Below, piece by piece: positions 1 through 6,835 of a stretch of DNA of 13,741 nt; position 1 is the stretch's first letter; each line of letters starts with the position of its first letter. A model generated the notes under the pieces. The model was given only the letters and a program-made list of their open reading frames with translations. It did not search any database and was not told where the DNA came from. This DNA comes from Rickettsiales bacterium (GTDB taxonomy: Bacteria; Pseudomonadota; Alphaproteobacteria; Rickettsiales; UBA8987), in the NCBI GenBank assembly GCA_028282625.1, contig JANQHP010000150.1, forward strand, positions 1 through 13,741, read 5' to 3'. A program made the translations under genes and the position numbers.

Positions 1-1709
1 CCAAATTTCCCGAGAAATCCGCGCTGGAAGTGATTTTGACCACCCTGCATTCCGGCGGCAAATTCAGCAACAAAGCCTATCAAACCTCCGGCGGCCTACA
101 CGGCGTCGGGCTTTCGGTCGTCAACGCGCTTTCTTCCGATCTCGAAGTGGAAGTCGCACGCAACAAGCAGCTCTGGCGGCAACGTTATGCGCGTGGCGAG
201 GTCCAAAGCAGCTTGGAAAATCTGGGCAAAGTCGCCAATCGACGCGGCACACGCATCCGCTTTCGCCCCGATAGCGACATTTTTGGCACACGCGCACGCT
301 TTAAAGCCGCCAAACTCTACCGCATGGCGCGTGCTAAAGCCTTCTTGTTTAAAGGCGTGGAAATCCGCTGGTCGTGCGATCCGGCGCTGCTTGGCGGGGC
401 CGAAGAAGTACCCGAAAAAATGGTGCTGCACTTTCCTGGCGGGCTAAAAGATTACCTCCACACGCTGGTCCCCGCCTCAGAAAACACGCTAACCGAAATT
501 TTTGCCGGCGAGGCCGAATTGCCCGAAGGGCAAGGCCGCGTGGAATGGGCGGTCACCTGGCCGCTGCGTGCCAGCCTCGCTGGAAGCTATTCCTACTGCA
601 ACACCATCCCCACACCGCAAGGGGGCACGCACGAAACCGGCCTGCGCAGCAGCCTCTACAAAGCCCTGAAAGATTACGGCGAGATGGTACAAAATAAAAA
701 AGCCGCGCAAATTACCGGCGACGACGTGCTGCCGCATGCCTGCGCCGTGCTCTCGCTTTTCCTCCGTGACCCGGAGTTTCAAGGCCAAACCAAAGAAAAA
801 TTGGTCAACACCAAAGCGGCCCGTTGGGTGGAAAACGCGATCAGGGACCATTTCGACCACTGGCTTGGCACACAAACCGAAGCCGCCACCACCCTGCTGG
901 ATTATGCCGTGATGCAGGCCGAAGAGCGGCAAAAAAAGAAGCAAAAGCGAGAAACGGTTCGTAAAACACTGGTCCACAAACTGCGCCTGCCCGGCAAGCT
1001 GGCCGATTGCACGCAGGAAGCCGCCGAGGGCACCGAGATTTTTCTGGTGGAAGGCGACAGCGCAGGCGGTTCCGCCAAGCAGGCACGCGACCGTGCCACC
1101 CAGGCGGTGTTGCCGCTACGGGGTAAAATCCTCAATGTGGCCAGCGCCACGGTGGAAAAAATCCGCGCCAATCAGGAAATCAAGGATATGCTGCTCGCAC
1201 TTGGATGCGGCTCCGGCACGGACTATGAAGCCGAAAAGCTCCGCTACGAAAAAGTGGTTATCATGACCGACGCCGATGTCGATGGCGCGCATATCGCCAC
1301 CTTGCTCATGACCTATTTCTATCAGGAAATGCCGCAACTCATCCAAGGCGGGCATCTGTATCTGGCGCAGCCACCTCTGTTTCGTATCACCCAAGGAGCT
1401 AAGCATTGGTACGTCCAAAGTGAGCAGGAGCGTGAAACAATACTGGGCACGCTTGCCAGCAAAAAAGGCAAAATAGAAGTCGGCCGCTTTAAAGGGCTTG
1501 GCGAGATGACCCCAGCGCAGCTCAAAGAAACTACCATGCAGCAAGGGTCGCGTACCTTGCTTCGGGTGGAGATTGCACCGGAAGAAACCCACGCCACCCA
1601 AACACGGGTGGACCATTTGATGGGCAAACAGCCGGAGCTGCGTTTCCGCTTCATACAGGAGCAGGCGCACGCGCAAGGGCAGGCCCTGTGGGATAATCTG
1701 GACGTATAA
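1..1709 (+). CDS. parE: DNA topoisomerase IV subunit B (ParE), 5'-truncated
   Basis: ParE is the ATPase/TOPRIM subunit of topoisomerase IV, which decatenates daughter chromosomes together with ParC. The reading frame is open from base 3, so the start and the first part of the GHKL ATPase domain lie outside the window. Visible in order: the end of the ATPase domain with the glycine-rich ATP lid (SGGLHGVGLSVVNALS, about 87-135), the transducer domain with the QTK ATP-contacting lysine (786-794), and the TOPRIM domain with EGDSAGGSA (Glu codon at 1050) and DADVDGAH (Asp codons at 1269, 1275, 1281). The C-terminal part contains KGLGEM and ends in MGKQPELRFRFIQ. The approach to the ATP lid (KFPEKSALEVILTTLHSGGKF region) and the absence of a long GyrB-type insert favour ParE over GyrB. 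About 568 residues are present. The hmuV-like gene follows 12 nt after the stop. Confidence 0.93.
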   Translation, partial: KFPEKSALEVILTTLHSGGKFSNKAYQTSGGLHGVGLSVVNALSSDLEVEVARNKQLWRQRYARGEVQSSLENLGKVANRRGTRIRFRPDSDIFGTRARFKAAKLYRMARAKAFLFKGVEIRWSCDPALLGGAEEVPEKMVLHFPGGLKDYLHTLVPASENTLTEIFAGEAELPEGQGRVEWAVTWPLRASLAGSYSYCNTIPTPQGGTHETGLRSSLYKALKDYGEMVQNKKAAQITGDDVLPHACAVLSLFLRDPEFQGQTKEKLVNTKAARWVENAIRDHFDHWLGTQTEAATTLLDYAVMQAEERQKKKQKRETVRKTLVHKLRLPGKLADCTQEAAEGTEIFLVEGDSAGGSAKQARDRATQAVLPLRGKILNVASATVEKIRANQEIKDMLLALGCGSGTDYEAEKLRYEKVVIMTDADVDGAHIATLLMTYFYQEMPQLIQGGHLYLAQPPLFRITQGAKHWYVQSEQERETILGTLASKKGKIEVGRFKGLGEMTPAQLKETTMQQGSRTLLRVEIAPEETHATQTRVDHLMGKQPELRFRFIQEQAHAQGQALWDNLDV

Positions 1710-1721
1710 GCAGCGCACACC

Positions 1722-2489
1722 ATGCTACAGGCCAAGCAGCTTCATTATACGATTGATCACACCCCGATATTGCAGGATATCTCGCTTAGCATTGCCTCAG
1801 GAGAGATTGTGGTCATCTTAGGCCCTAACGGTGCAGGCAAGTCAACCCTCTTGCACTGCCTGACCGGTGTGCACACGCCGCAATCGGGGGATATCTCTTT
1901 TCACGGCCAGCCGCTTGCAACCTATAATCCCCTGGAACTGGCCCAAAAACGCGCGGTGATGACCCAAACCAGCCAAGTCACTTTTCCCTTCACGGTGATG
2001 GATATCGTCCTCATGGGGCGCAACCCACATGACCAAGGGCAAAACACCATGAAAGACCAGGAGATTGCCGAGCAAGCCCTTAAAAAAATGGACGCATGGC
2101 ACTTAAAGCAACGCATCTTCCCTACCCTTTCGGGCGGCGAGCAGCAGCGCGTGCAATTGGCGCGCGTGCTTACGCAAATATGGGAAACCGCAGAAGGCTA
2201 TATCTTCCTCGATGAACCCACCTCCGCGCTGGACCTAAAACATCAGCACCAATTGATGCAGCATCTGGTCACACTGGCCAAGCAAGGCATGGCGGTGATC
2301 GCCACATTGCACGATATCAATCTGGCCGCGCGCTACGCCACGCGTCTGCTGATCCTCAAAGAGGGCCACCTGCTCTATGACGACCTGCCGCACGCGCTGC
2401 TGCAGCCACACATCCTTGAGGAAGTCTTTGAGGTCACACCGCACATTGTGCCGCATCCCACGCAAAACCGCCCGGTGGTATGCTTTTAG
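1722..2489 (+). CDS. hmuV: Heme-type ABC transporter ATP-binding protein (HmuV family)
   Basis: This 255-residue cytoplasmic ATPase subunit should power a type II ABC importer for heme or a related iron compound. All ABC motifs are intact: Walker A GPNGAGKST (34-42), Q-loop Gln82, signature LSGGEQQR (136-143), Walker B YIFLDEP (160-166), D-loop SALD (168-171) and switch His197. The stretch ELAQKRAVMTQ, followed by FPFTVMDIVLMGR, and the C-terminal end RPVVCF are typical of HmuV/BhuV proteins, and the length matches that family. The ATG lies 12 nt after the parE stop with no clear Shine-Dalgarno sequence, so it may be translated by readthrough from parE. No permease (HmuU), periplasmic binding protein (HmuT) or TonB receptor is in the window, so the substrate rests on family resemblance. 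A siderophore or cobalamin (FecE/BtuD-like) importer is the main alternative. Confidence 0.85.
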   Translation: MLQAKQLHYTIDHTPILQDISLSIASGEIVVILGPNGAGKSTLLHCLTGVHTPQSGDISFHGQPLATYNPLELAQKRAVMTQTSQVTFPFTVMDIVLMGRNPHDQGQNTMKDQEIAEQALKKMDAWHLKQRIFPTLSGGEQQRVQLARVLTQIWETAEGYIFLDEPTSALDLKHQHQLMQHLVTLAKQGMAVIATLHDINLAARYATRLLILKEGHLLYDDLPHALLQPHILEEVFEVTPHIVPHPTQNRPVVCF

Positions 2490-2540
2490 ATGCCCGCAGA
2501 TAAGCCTGCTAAGCCATCGCTGCTGCGCAGCTGATTTCCG

Positions 2541-2571
2541 TCATCCCGCGGCACCGACCGCGGGATCCAGC
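2541..2571. repeat. Dispersed palindromic repeat A, copy 1
   Basis: Arms ATCCCGCG (2543-2550) and CGCGGGAT (2559-2566) form a perfect 8-bp stem around the 8-nt loop GCACCGAC. The 31-bp unit recurs at 6836-6866 with only two differences, both G in this copy and A in the other. It resembles the small 'TCATCCCGC...GCGGGATCCAG' palindromes scattered between genes in many proteobacteria. It may act as a transcription end or mRNA stabiliser for the convergent genes, but this is inference. Confidence 0.8.
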
Positions 2572-2650
2572 CCCCTTCTTTCTATAAGCAGGGGTCTTAA
2601 CCCCCGCACCCCCGCCAGCGCATGGGCGCCGCGTCGCCTTGCTCCTAGTC

Positions 2651-2669
2651 GCACGCTACTAAAGCGTGC
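2651..2669. repeat. Perfect inverted repeat (7-bp stem, 5-nt loop)
   Basis: GCACGCT (2651-2657) pairs with AGCGTGC (2663-2669) around ACTAA. The hairpin lies in the hmuV/fabH convergent gap between repeats A and B. It has no second copy in this window and no following T run, so a terminator role is uncertain. Confidence 0.5.
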
Positions 2670-2680
2670 TCCGGGATGTA

Positions 2681-2738
2681 TCTATCCCCTCTCCCCCGTG
2701 GGGGAGAGGGTGGGCACATAGTGTCCGGGTGAGGGGGT
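2681..2738. repeat. Dispersed palindromic repeat B, copy 1 (CCCTCTCCCC type)
   Basis: CCCTCTCCCCC (2687-2697) and GGGGGAGAGGG (2700-2710) form an 11-bp stem separated by GT. A second, smaller hairpin follows: GGGCAC (2712-2717) with GTGTCC (2721-2726), including one G-T (G-U in RNA) pair. The unit then ends in GGGTGAGGGGG. A 59-bp copy with the same two-hairpin plan is at 6762-6820. The sequence belongs to the widespread intergenic 'CCCTCTCCC...GGGTGAGGG' type of repeat. Confidence 0.8.
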
Positions 2739-2761
2739 ATTTTCTACCTCTGTCATTTTAG

Positions 2762-3721
2762 CTAAAAGCGTATCAAAGAAGCGCCCCAGGTTAGCCCACC
2801 GCCAATGGCAGGCAACAGCAAGAGATCCCCACGCGTGATGCGCCCTTCCTGCACGGCATGCGCCAACGCCAAAGGAATAGAGGCCGCCGACGTATTGGCA
2901 TGCTCGGCCACGCAGCTAATCAAACGCGTCTCCGGCAATCCCATCTTTTGCATGGTACGGGTCAAAATCCGTTGATTGGCTTGATGCGGAATCACCCAAT
3001 CCACCTGGGAGGCCTCCATACCATGCGCGCTCAAAAGATGCTGCATCATCCCCGCCATTTTTTCCACCGCATGCTTAAACACCTCTTTGCCCGTCATGCG
3101 AAGCTTGCCCACCGTGCCGCTGGAAGAAGGCCCGCCATCCACATACAAAATATCCTTCAAACGCCCGTCAGCGTGCAGCTCACTGCCTAGGATGCCACCA
3201 TCCCCCTGATCACGCGCCTGCAACACCACCGCGCCTGCACCATCGCCAAACAACACACACGTGTTGCGGTCTTCCCAATCCACGATGGAAGAGAGCTTAT
3301 CCGCACCGATCACAAGCACCGTCTGGTACATGCCGCTACGGATAAACTGATCGGCGGTCGTCAACGCATAGACAAAACCGGTACACACCGCCTGCACATC
3401 AAAGGCAGGGCAGCGCACATCCAGCGCCGCGCCCACACAGCATGCGACCGAAGGAAAGGTATGGTCCGGTGTGGTCGTGGCCACCAAGATAAGATCAAGC
3501 GCGTCGGGCGTCAGTTTCGCATCGTGCAACGCCTGGCGGGCGGCCTGCACAGCCATATCCGAGGTGGTTTGGGTATCAGCCGCCAAATGGCGCTGGGTGA
3601 TGCCGGTACGTGTGCGGATCCACTCATCGCTGGTCTCCACCTCTTTCGCCAACATATCATTGGTCACCACACGCTCAGGCAAATAGCTCCCACACCCCTT
3701 GATATATGCACGTTGGGTCAT
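2762..3721 (-). CDS. fabH: 3-oxoacyl-ACP synthase III (FabH)
   Basis: FabH condenses acetyl-CoA with malonyl-ACP to start type II fatty-acid synthesis in the cytoplasm. The 319 residues match the usual family length. The thiolase-fold catalytic triad is complete: Cys113 in QAVCTGF, His246 in IPHQAN and Asn276 in EHANTSAASIP. Also present are the N-terminal ETSDEWIRTRTGI motif, the FGDGAGAVVL segment (158-167) and the C-terminal GGGLTWGASLIRF. The ATG begins 5 nt after the plsX stop, so the two genes are almost certainly co-translated. A CAAGAG stretch overlapping the plsX end could be its ribosome-binding site. In many alphaproteobacteria ihfA and a merR-type gene follow fabH; here the operon ends at fabH and meets hmuV tail to tail. 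Confidence 0.96.
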   Translation of the reverse strand: MTQRAYIKGCGSYLPERVVTNDMLAKEVETSDEWIRTRTGITQRHLAADTQTTSDMAVQAARQALHDAKLTPDALDLILVATTTPDHTFPSVACCVGAALDVRCPAFDVQAVCTGFVYALTTADQFIRSGMYQTVLVIGADKLSSIVDWEDRNTCVLFGDGAGAVVLQARDQGDGGILGSELHADGRLKDILYVDGGPSSSGTVGKLRMTGKEVFKHAVEKMAGMMQHLLSAHGMEASQVDWVIPHQANQRILTRTMQKMGLPETRLISCVAEHANTSAASIPLALAHAVQEGRITRGDLLLLPAIGGGLTWGASLIRF

Positions 3722-3726
3722 CGCAG

Positions 3727-4800
3727 CTACTCTTGTATCGGCACGTCGCTTTCAAACCCTTCCTCTTCGGAAGGAATATGCCCGGATTCCACCATTTCCT
3801 TTAAAATCTGCGTATTAATCTGATGGGATGCCAGATTTTCCGCCACTTCAATCGCACGCATCACCCCAAGCACATCCGTCCCACCATGGCTTTTGACCAC
3901 AATGCCGTTCAGGCCAAGCAGCATCGCACCGTTATATTGCCGCGGATCAAATTTCTTTTTCAGCGCCAGCAAGGTGGGGCACATGAAAACCACCCCAAGC
4001 CAGGCAAGCGGTGAACGCGCAAAGGTCCGGCGCACAAAATTATTCAGCATATGCGCCGTGCCCTCAGCGGTTTTAAGCGCCACATTGCCGGTAAACCCAT
4101 CGGTCACCACCACATCCACCGTGCCCTTACCAATATCATCCCCTTCAATATTGCCATAAAAATGAAGGGGCAGCTCACTTTCCCGCAGCAATGTGGCCGC
4201 CGCACGCACCGCCTCATTGCCTTTCATATCCTCACTGCCAATATTGAGCAGTCCAATGGAAGGGTCTTTTTTGCCCAGCAGAATCCGCGCAAACGCATCT
4301 CCCATCACCGCAAATTCAAAGAGATTATTGGCATCGCAACTCACATTCGCACCCAGATCCAGCACCACGCTCGCACCCTTTTCCGTCGGAATAGCCGTGC
4401 CAATCGCAGGGCGGTCAATGCCCGGCAAGGTGCCCAGAAGAATCTTCGATAACGCCATCAAGGCACCGGTGTTGCCACCCGAAACCAGCGCTTGCGCCTG
4501 TTGATCGCGCACCGCGCGAATGGCCATGCCCATGCTGGAATGCCGCCCTTTACGCAAGGCGGCCGAAGGCTTTTCTTCGTTGGAAATATGTTGATCGGTA
4601 TGAAACAGCGTGCTGGCCCCCTGCAGGCGAGGCATACGCTCCACGATAGGAAGCAACTGCGCTTGATCACCAAAGATCAAAAACTCAATATGACCCTTTT
4701 TCTTCAATGCCTTATCCGCACCCTCCAAAATCGCAAGAGGGGCGTGATCGCCTCCCATAGCGTCCAAGGCGATCGTGATCTTTGCCATATCTTTGGACAC
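3727..4800 (-). CDS. plsX: Phosphate acyltransferase PlsX
   Basis: PlsX converts acyl-ACP plus phosphate to acyl-phosphate, the donor used by PlsY for the first step of phospholipid synthesis; it is a peripheral membrane enzyme. The 357 residues include the N-terminal ALDAMGGDHAP (11-21), GGNTGALMALSKIL (108-121), the conserved VVLDLGANV (145-153), EGDDIGKGTVDVVVTDGF (219-236) and KSHGGTD (303-309), all typical of the family. Two starts are possible. The GTG at 4800 has TAGG about 6 nt upstream. The ATG at 4788 gives MAKITIALDAMGGD, which matches the usual short N-terminus but has only a weak ribosome-binding site. It follows rpmF by 36 nt (48 with the ATG) and precedes fabH by 5 nt. Confidence 0.95.
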   Translation of the reverse strand: MSKDMAKITIALDAMGGDHAPLAILEGADKALKKKGHIEFLIFGDQAQLLPIVERMPRLQGASTLFHTDQHISNEEKPSAALRKGRHSSMGMAIRAVRDQQAQALVSGGNTGALMALSKILLGTLPGIDRPAIGTAIPTEKGASVVLDLGANVSCDANNLFEFAVMGDAFARILLGKKDPSIGLLNIGSEDMKGNEAVRAAATLLRESELPLHFYGNIEGDDIGKGTVDVVVTDGFTGNVALKTAEGTAHMLNNFVRRTFARSPLAWLGVVFMCPTLLALKKKFDPRQYNGAMLLGLNGIVVKSHGGTDVLGVMRAIEVAENLASHQINTQILKEMVESGHIPSEEEGFESDVPIQE

Positions 4801-4809
4801 TATAGGCCT

Positions 4810-4838
4810 AGTATAACCGTTGTGAAAAACAGAAAGCT
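4810..4838 (-). promoter_or_regulatory. Possible promoter in front of plsX (weak)
   Basis: On the - strand a TATACT -10-like hexamer (4810-4815) lies in the short rpmF-plsX gap. The hexamer 17 nt further upstream (AGCTTT, 4833-4838) is a poor -35, so this is a tentative internal promoter at best. If used, transcription would begin almost at the GTG start, favouring the ATG at 4788. Confidence 0.2.
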
Positions 4839-5052
4839 AAAGCGTTTCCGCTTCCGTTTCATCGGCCGCGTCCGACGCCACAGGCTCGATCACCACCAAT
4901 CGCCCGTTATAATACCCATCCGGGGAGACATGATGAGGCCGGCTGAGCGTGCCGCTTGTGGCATTTTCCACCACGCTGGTGCTATCAAGCGCATGGTGCG
5001 AACGACGCATATTGCGTTTGGATTTGGACGTTTTTCTTTTGGGGACCGCCAT
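4837..5052 (-). CDS. rpmF: 50S ribosomal protein L32
   Basis: This small basic protein of the large ribosomal subunit is recognised by its N-terminus MAVPKRKTSKSKRNMRRSH, followed by the RPHHVSPDGYYNGR segment that alphaproteobacterial L32 proteins share. It has no CxxC zinc-binding pairs, so it is the zinc-free form. At 71 residues it is about ten longer than usual. The extra part is an acidic C-terminal tail, ASDAADETEAETL, unlike the basic body. AGAGG five nt before the ATG is a good ribosome-binding site. It heads the rpmF-plsX-fabH unit, an arrangement found in many bacteria that links ribosome and lipid synthesis. Confidence 0.93.
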   Translation of the reverse strand: MAVPKRKTSKSKRNMRRSHHALDSTSVVENATSGTLSRPHHVSPDGYYNGRLVVIEPVASDAADETEAETL

Positions 5053-5121
5053 GGTTGCCTCTTTACTACCGCTTTAAAATATTTTTTATCATGCGCCTGC
5101 ACGTTTTCCTTGGTTTAGCTG

Positions 5122-5150
5122 TTGCATCAAGCCTCGGACTTAAGGATAAT
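5122..5150 (+). promoter_or_regulatory. Candidate upstream promoter for bamE
   Basis: TTGCAT (5122-5127) and GATAAT (5145-5150) are separated by exactly 17 nt on the + strand inside the rpmF/bamE divergent region. The -10 matches five of six consensus bases; the -35 keeps TTG only. The complementary strand at 5146-5151 reads TATTAT and could serve as the -10 of rpmF, though no good -35 lies at the right distance. Confidence 0.35.
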
Positions 5151-5201
5151 ATCACACAGAAGTGAGGCTTTCCCTGCGACCAAATCATAGGAAGGCGTGC
5201 T

Positions 5202-5207
5202 TATAAT
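5202..5207 (+). promoter_or_regulatory. Consensus -10 box (TATAAT) upstream of bamE
   Basis: A perfect TATAAT begins 41 nt before the bamE ATG and would place a transcript start near 5213-5215. The -35 at 16-18 nt spacing (around ACCAAA) is weak. No clear Shine-Dalgarno sequence precedes the bamE ATG, so the leader is short and unusual. Confidence 0.4.
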
Positions 5208-5242
5208 ACAAATGTAACAAAAAATCCAGCCCCTTTATTGTT

Positions 5243-5689
5243 ATGATAGGTTTTCGTCTTTTTTCCGCGTTACTGTGCGTCTTTGCTGCCTGCACGCTCA
5301 CCGCCTGTCAGGTCTACCAGGTGGAGCATCGCGGCCATATTACCGACCATCTTCCTCTGGAAAAACTGGTGGCAGGGCAGACCACGCGTGAACAAGTGCA
5401 AGAATGGCTGGGCTCGCCCTCCTCCACCAGCACGTTTGGGGAAGAAACCTGGTACTATATCAGCACCAAGCTACAGCAATCCACCTTCAGCGACTCCTAT
5501 CTGCTTGAAAATCAGGTCATTGCCCTGATATTTGATGAAGAGGGCGTGCTGCAATCGGTGGCCTCCGATCAGGCGGAAAACCCGCGGCATATCGCATTTG
5601 CCGAGGAATCCACGCCCACAGAAGGCAACGAGATCACCGTGATCGAACAGCTGCTGGGCAATTTAGGCCGCTTTAATCCAGGAGATTAA
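5243..5689 (+). CDS. bamE: Outer-membrane assembly lipoprotein BamE (SmpA/OmlA)
   Basis: BamE is a small lipoprotein of the BAM complex, which inserts beta-barrel proteins into the outer membrane. The 148-residue product starts with a lipoprotein signal peptide: hydrophobic core 6-18 and lipobox LTAC, with Cys22 as the lipidated residue. The SmpA/OmlA domain follows: RGHITD (30-35), the GQTTREQVQEWLGSPS helix and turn (45-60), and STFGEETWYYIS (62-74), which are its hallmark segments. The region after about residue 110 is a polar tail of unknown role. It is transcribed divergently from rpmF-plsX-fabH; bamE-type genes lie near plsX-fabH in several alphaproteobacteria. There is no obvious Shine-Dalgarno before the ATG, but the lipoprotein signal fits this start. 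Confidence 0.9.
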   Translation: MIGFRLFSALLCVFAACTLTACQVYQVEHRGHITDHLPLEKLVAGQTTREQVQEWLGSPSSTSTFGEETWYYISTKLQQSTFSDSYLLENQVIALIFDEEGVLQSVASDQAENPRHIAFAEESTPTEGNEITVIEQLLGNLGRFNPGD

Positions 5690-5693
5690 ACCT

Positions 5694-5718
5694 CGCCTCG
5701 CGCCAAAAAAGGGAGGCG
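5694..5718. terminator. Possible bidirectional hairpin between bamE and mdh
   Basis: In the 31-nt gap between the two convergent stops, CGCCTC (5694-5699) can pair with GAGGCG (5713-5718) around a 13-nt loop that contains AAAAAA. The overlapping pair GCGCC (5700-5704)/GGCGC (5715-5719) is an alternative. There is no trailing T run, so this is a weak terminator candidate, supported mainly by its position. Confidence 0.35.
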
Positions 5719-5720
5719 CC

Positions 5721-6665
5721 TTATAGCGTGATGCCTTCCACCAGAGACTGCACCGCACCGGCCGATGCATCAAATGCCTGCTGCTCTTCTGCGTTTAGCT
5801 GCACCTCCACAATGCGCTCGACCCCACCAGCGCCAATCACCACCGGCACGCCAATATAAAACCCGTCAATGCCATATTCCCCGTCTAAATAGGCCGCGCA
5901 GGGCAGCACGCGCTTTTTATCCTTCAGATACGACTCCGCCATTGCAATCGCCGAAGCCGCAGGCGCGTAAAAAGCCGAACCGGTTTTGAGCAAGCCTACA
6001 ATCTCTGCACCACCATCGCGCGTACGCTGGATAATCCCATCCAGTTTTTCCTGCGTGATCCAGTTCATCTTGACCAAATCCGTCACCGGAATGCCTGCCA
6101 CGGTGGAATAGCGGGGCAACGGCACCATGCTGTCCCCATGTCCACCCAGCACAAAAGCGCTCACATCCTCCACCGAGACATCAAACGCCTCGGCCAAAAA
6201 GCAGCGGAAGCGCGCCGAATCCAGCACACCCGCCATGCCCACCACCTTATTCGCCGCAAAGCCCGTATATTCCTTCATCGCCCACACCATCGCATCCAGC
6301 GGGTTGGTGATCACAATCACAAACGCATCAGGCGCATGCGTTTTAATGCCGTCGGCCACCGAACGGATAATCTTGAGGTTGGTGCCGATCAAATCGTCGC
6401 GGCTCATGCCTGGCTTACGTGGAATCCCCGCTGTCACAATAATCACATTCGCCCCAGCAATGTCCGCATAATCCTGCGTACCCTTTAGTGCGGCGTCAAA
6501 CCCTTCGATCGGAGCCGATTGCGCAAGGTCCAGCGCCTTGCCTTCTGGCATGCCTTCGACCACATCAAACAGCACAATATCACCCAGATCCTTAAGCCCG
6601 GCCAAATGCGCGAGTGTTCCGCCAATATTTCCTGCCCCAATCAGTGCAATTTTTGCTCGTGCCAT
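5721..6665 (-). CDS. mdh: Malate dehydrogenase (LDH-like, NAD-dependent)
   Basis: MDH oxidises malate to oxaloacetate in the TCA cycle. Numbered from the ATG at 6665 (314 residues), the Rossmann motif GAGNIGG is at 10-16 and the adenine-binding Asp is in LFDVVEG. The substrate loop is IPRKPGMSRDDL, with Arg83 (the residue that selects dicarboxylates in MDH rather than lactate) and Arg89. Asn121, Asp149, Arg152 and catalytic His176 in GGHGDS complete the active site. An extra ATG lies directly upstream at 6668. The second ATG is chosen because AAGGAG (6673-6678) is 7 nt from it but only 4 nt from the first, and MARAKIALIGAG is the normal family N-terminus. In many alphaproteobacteria mdh leads into sucCD-sucAB; here it ends tail to tail against bamE. 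Confidence 0.96.
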   Translation of the reverse strand: MARAKIALIGAGNIGGTLAHLAGLKDLGDIVLFDVVEGMPEGKALDLAQSAPIEGFDAALKGTQDYADIAGANVIIVTAGIPRKPGMSRDDLIGTNLKIIRSVADGIKTHAPDAFVIVITNPLDAMVWAMKEYTGFAANKVVGMAGVLDSARFRCFLAEAFDVSVEDVSAFVLGGHGDSMVPLPRYSTVAGIPVTDLVKMNWITQEKLDGIIQRTRDGGAEIVGLLKTGSAFYAPAASAIAMAESYLKDKKRVLPCAAYLDGEYGIDGFYIGVPVVIGAGGVERIVEVQLNAEEQQAFDASAGAVQSLVEGITL

Positions 6666-6672
6666 CATGTGT

Positions 6673-6678
6673 CTCCTT
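6673..6678 (-). promoter_or_regulatory. Strong ribosome-binding site of mdh
   Basis: AAGGAG on the - strand. Its 7-nt spacing to the ATG at 6665, against 4 nt to the adjacent ATG at 6668, decides the start codon of mdh. Confidence 0.7.
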
Positions 6679-6701
6679 GTCGTTGAACCCGCCTGCCAAG
6701 A

Positions 6702-6729
6702 GTTATATCACGCTTGCCCGGTGGCGCAA
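6702..6729 (-). promoter_or_regulatory. Candidate mdh promoter
   Basis: On the - strand TTGCGC (6724-6729) and TATAAC (6702-6707) are 16 nt apart, about 30 nt upstream of the mdh ribosome-binding site. The -10 matches five of six consensus bases; the -35 keeps TTG. The position fits an independent mdh transcript. Confidence 0.4.
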
Positions 6730-6761
6730 GACCGATTCTTTCTCTCCTCTGACCATGCCCT

Positions 6762-6820
6762 TCTATCCCCTCTCCCCACCGGGGGAGAGGGTGGACACTT
6801 TAGTGTCCGGGTGAGGGGGT
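6762..6820. repeat. Dispersed palindromic repeat B, copy 2
   Basis: CCCTCTCCCC (6768-6777) pairs with GGGGAGAGGG (6782-6791) in a perfect 10-bp stem around ACCG. A second perfect stem, GGACACT (6793-6799) with AGTGTCC (6802-6808), follows. The unit matches the copy at 2681-2738 almost throughout. The differences lie mainly in the two loops, and one stem pair is A-T here where copy 1 has G-T. It lies upstream of mdh and downstream of the glycosyltransferase gene. Confidence 0.8.
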
Positions 6821-6835
6821 CAACCTAAAAGAACA

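Larger units (their letters stand above)
2490..2761. other. Non-coding convergent intergenic region rich in hairpins
   Basis: This 272-bp gap lies between the 3' ends of hmuV (+) and fabH (-). No convincing gene is present. It contains, in order, a short GC palindrome (2522-2531), the CCCGCG/CGCGGG repeat (2541-2571), a perfect 7-bp hairpin (2651-2669) and the CCCTCTCCCC-type repeat (2681-2738). No hairpin is followed by a clean T tract on either strand, so intrinsic termination for either gene is not proven. Confidence 0.7.

Noticed and set aside
489..977. 162-codon open frame on the - strand inside parE
   Set aside because: It is antisense to the transducer domain of parE and its product shows no domain or plausible start signal.
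1..1709. GyrB instead of ParE
   Set aside because: The region before the ATP lid, the C-terminal MGKQPELRFRFIQ and the length without a long insert agree better with ParE.
1116..1718. 200-codon open frame on the - strand inside parE
   Set aside because: It lies opposite the TOPRIM part of parE, whose protein is clearly conserved; the antisense product has no recognisable motif.
2377..2721. Open frame running from the hmuV 3' end into the hairpin-rich gap
   Set aside because: It overlaps hmuV in another frame and then reads through the palindromic repeats; no ribosome-binding site or known motif.
2541..2738. Possible CRISPR array
   Set aside because: The repeated units are palindromes of two different families, not direct repeats at regular spacing, and no cas genes are near.
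2681..2738. Intrinsic terminator for hmuV or fabH
   Set aside because: The stem is very strong, but neither strand shows a T run after it, and the same unit also occurs upstream of mdh. It is recorded as a repeat instead.
4492..5118. 208-codon open frame on the + strand across plsX and rpmF
   Set aside because: It is antisense to two well-supported genes and crosses their gap; its product is Arg/His-rich with no domain, as expected of a shadow frame.
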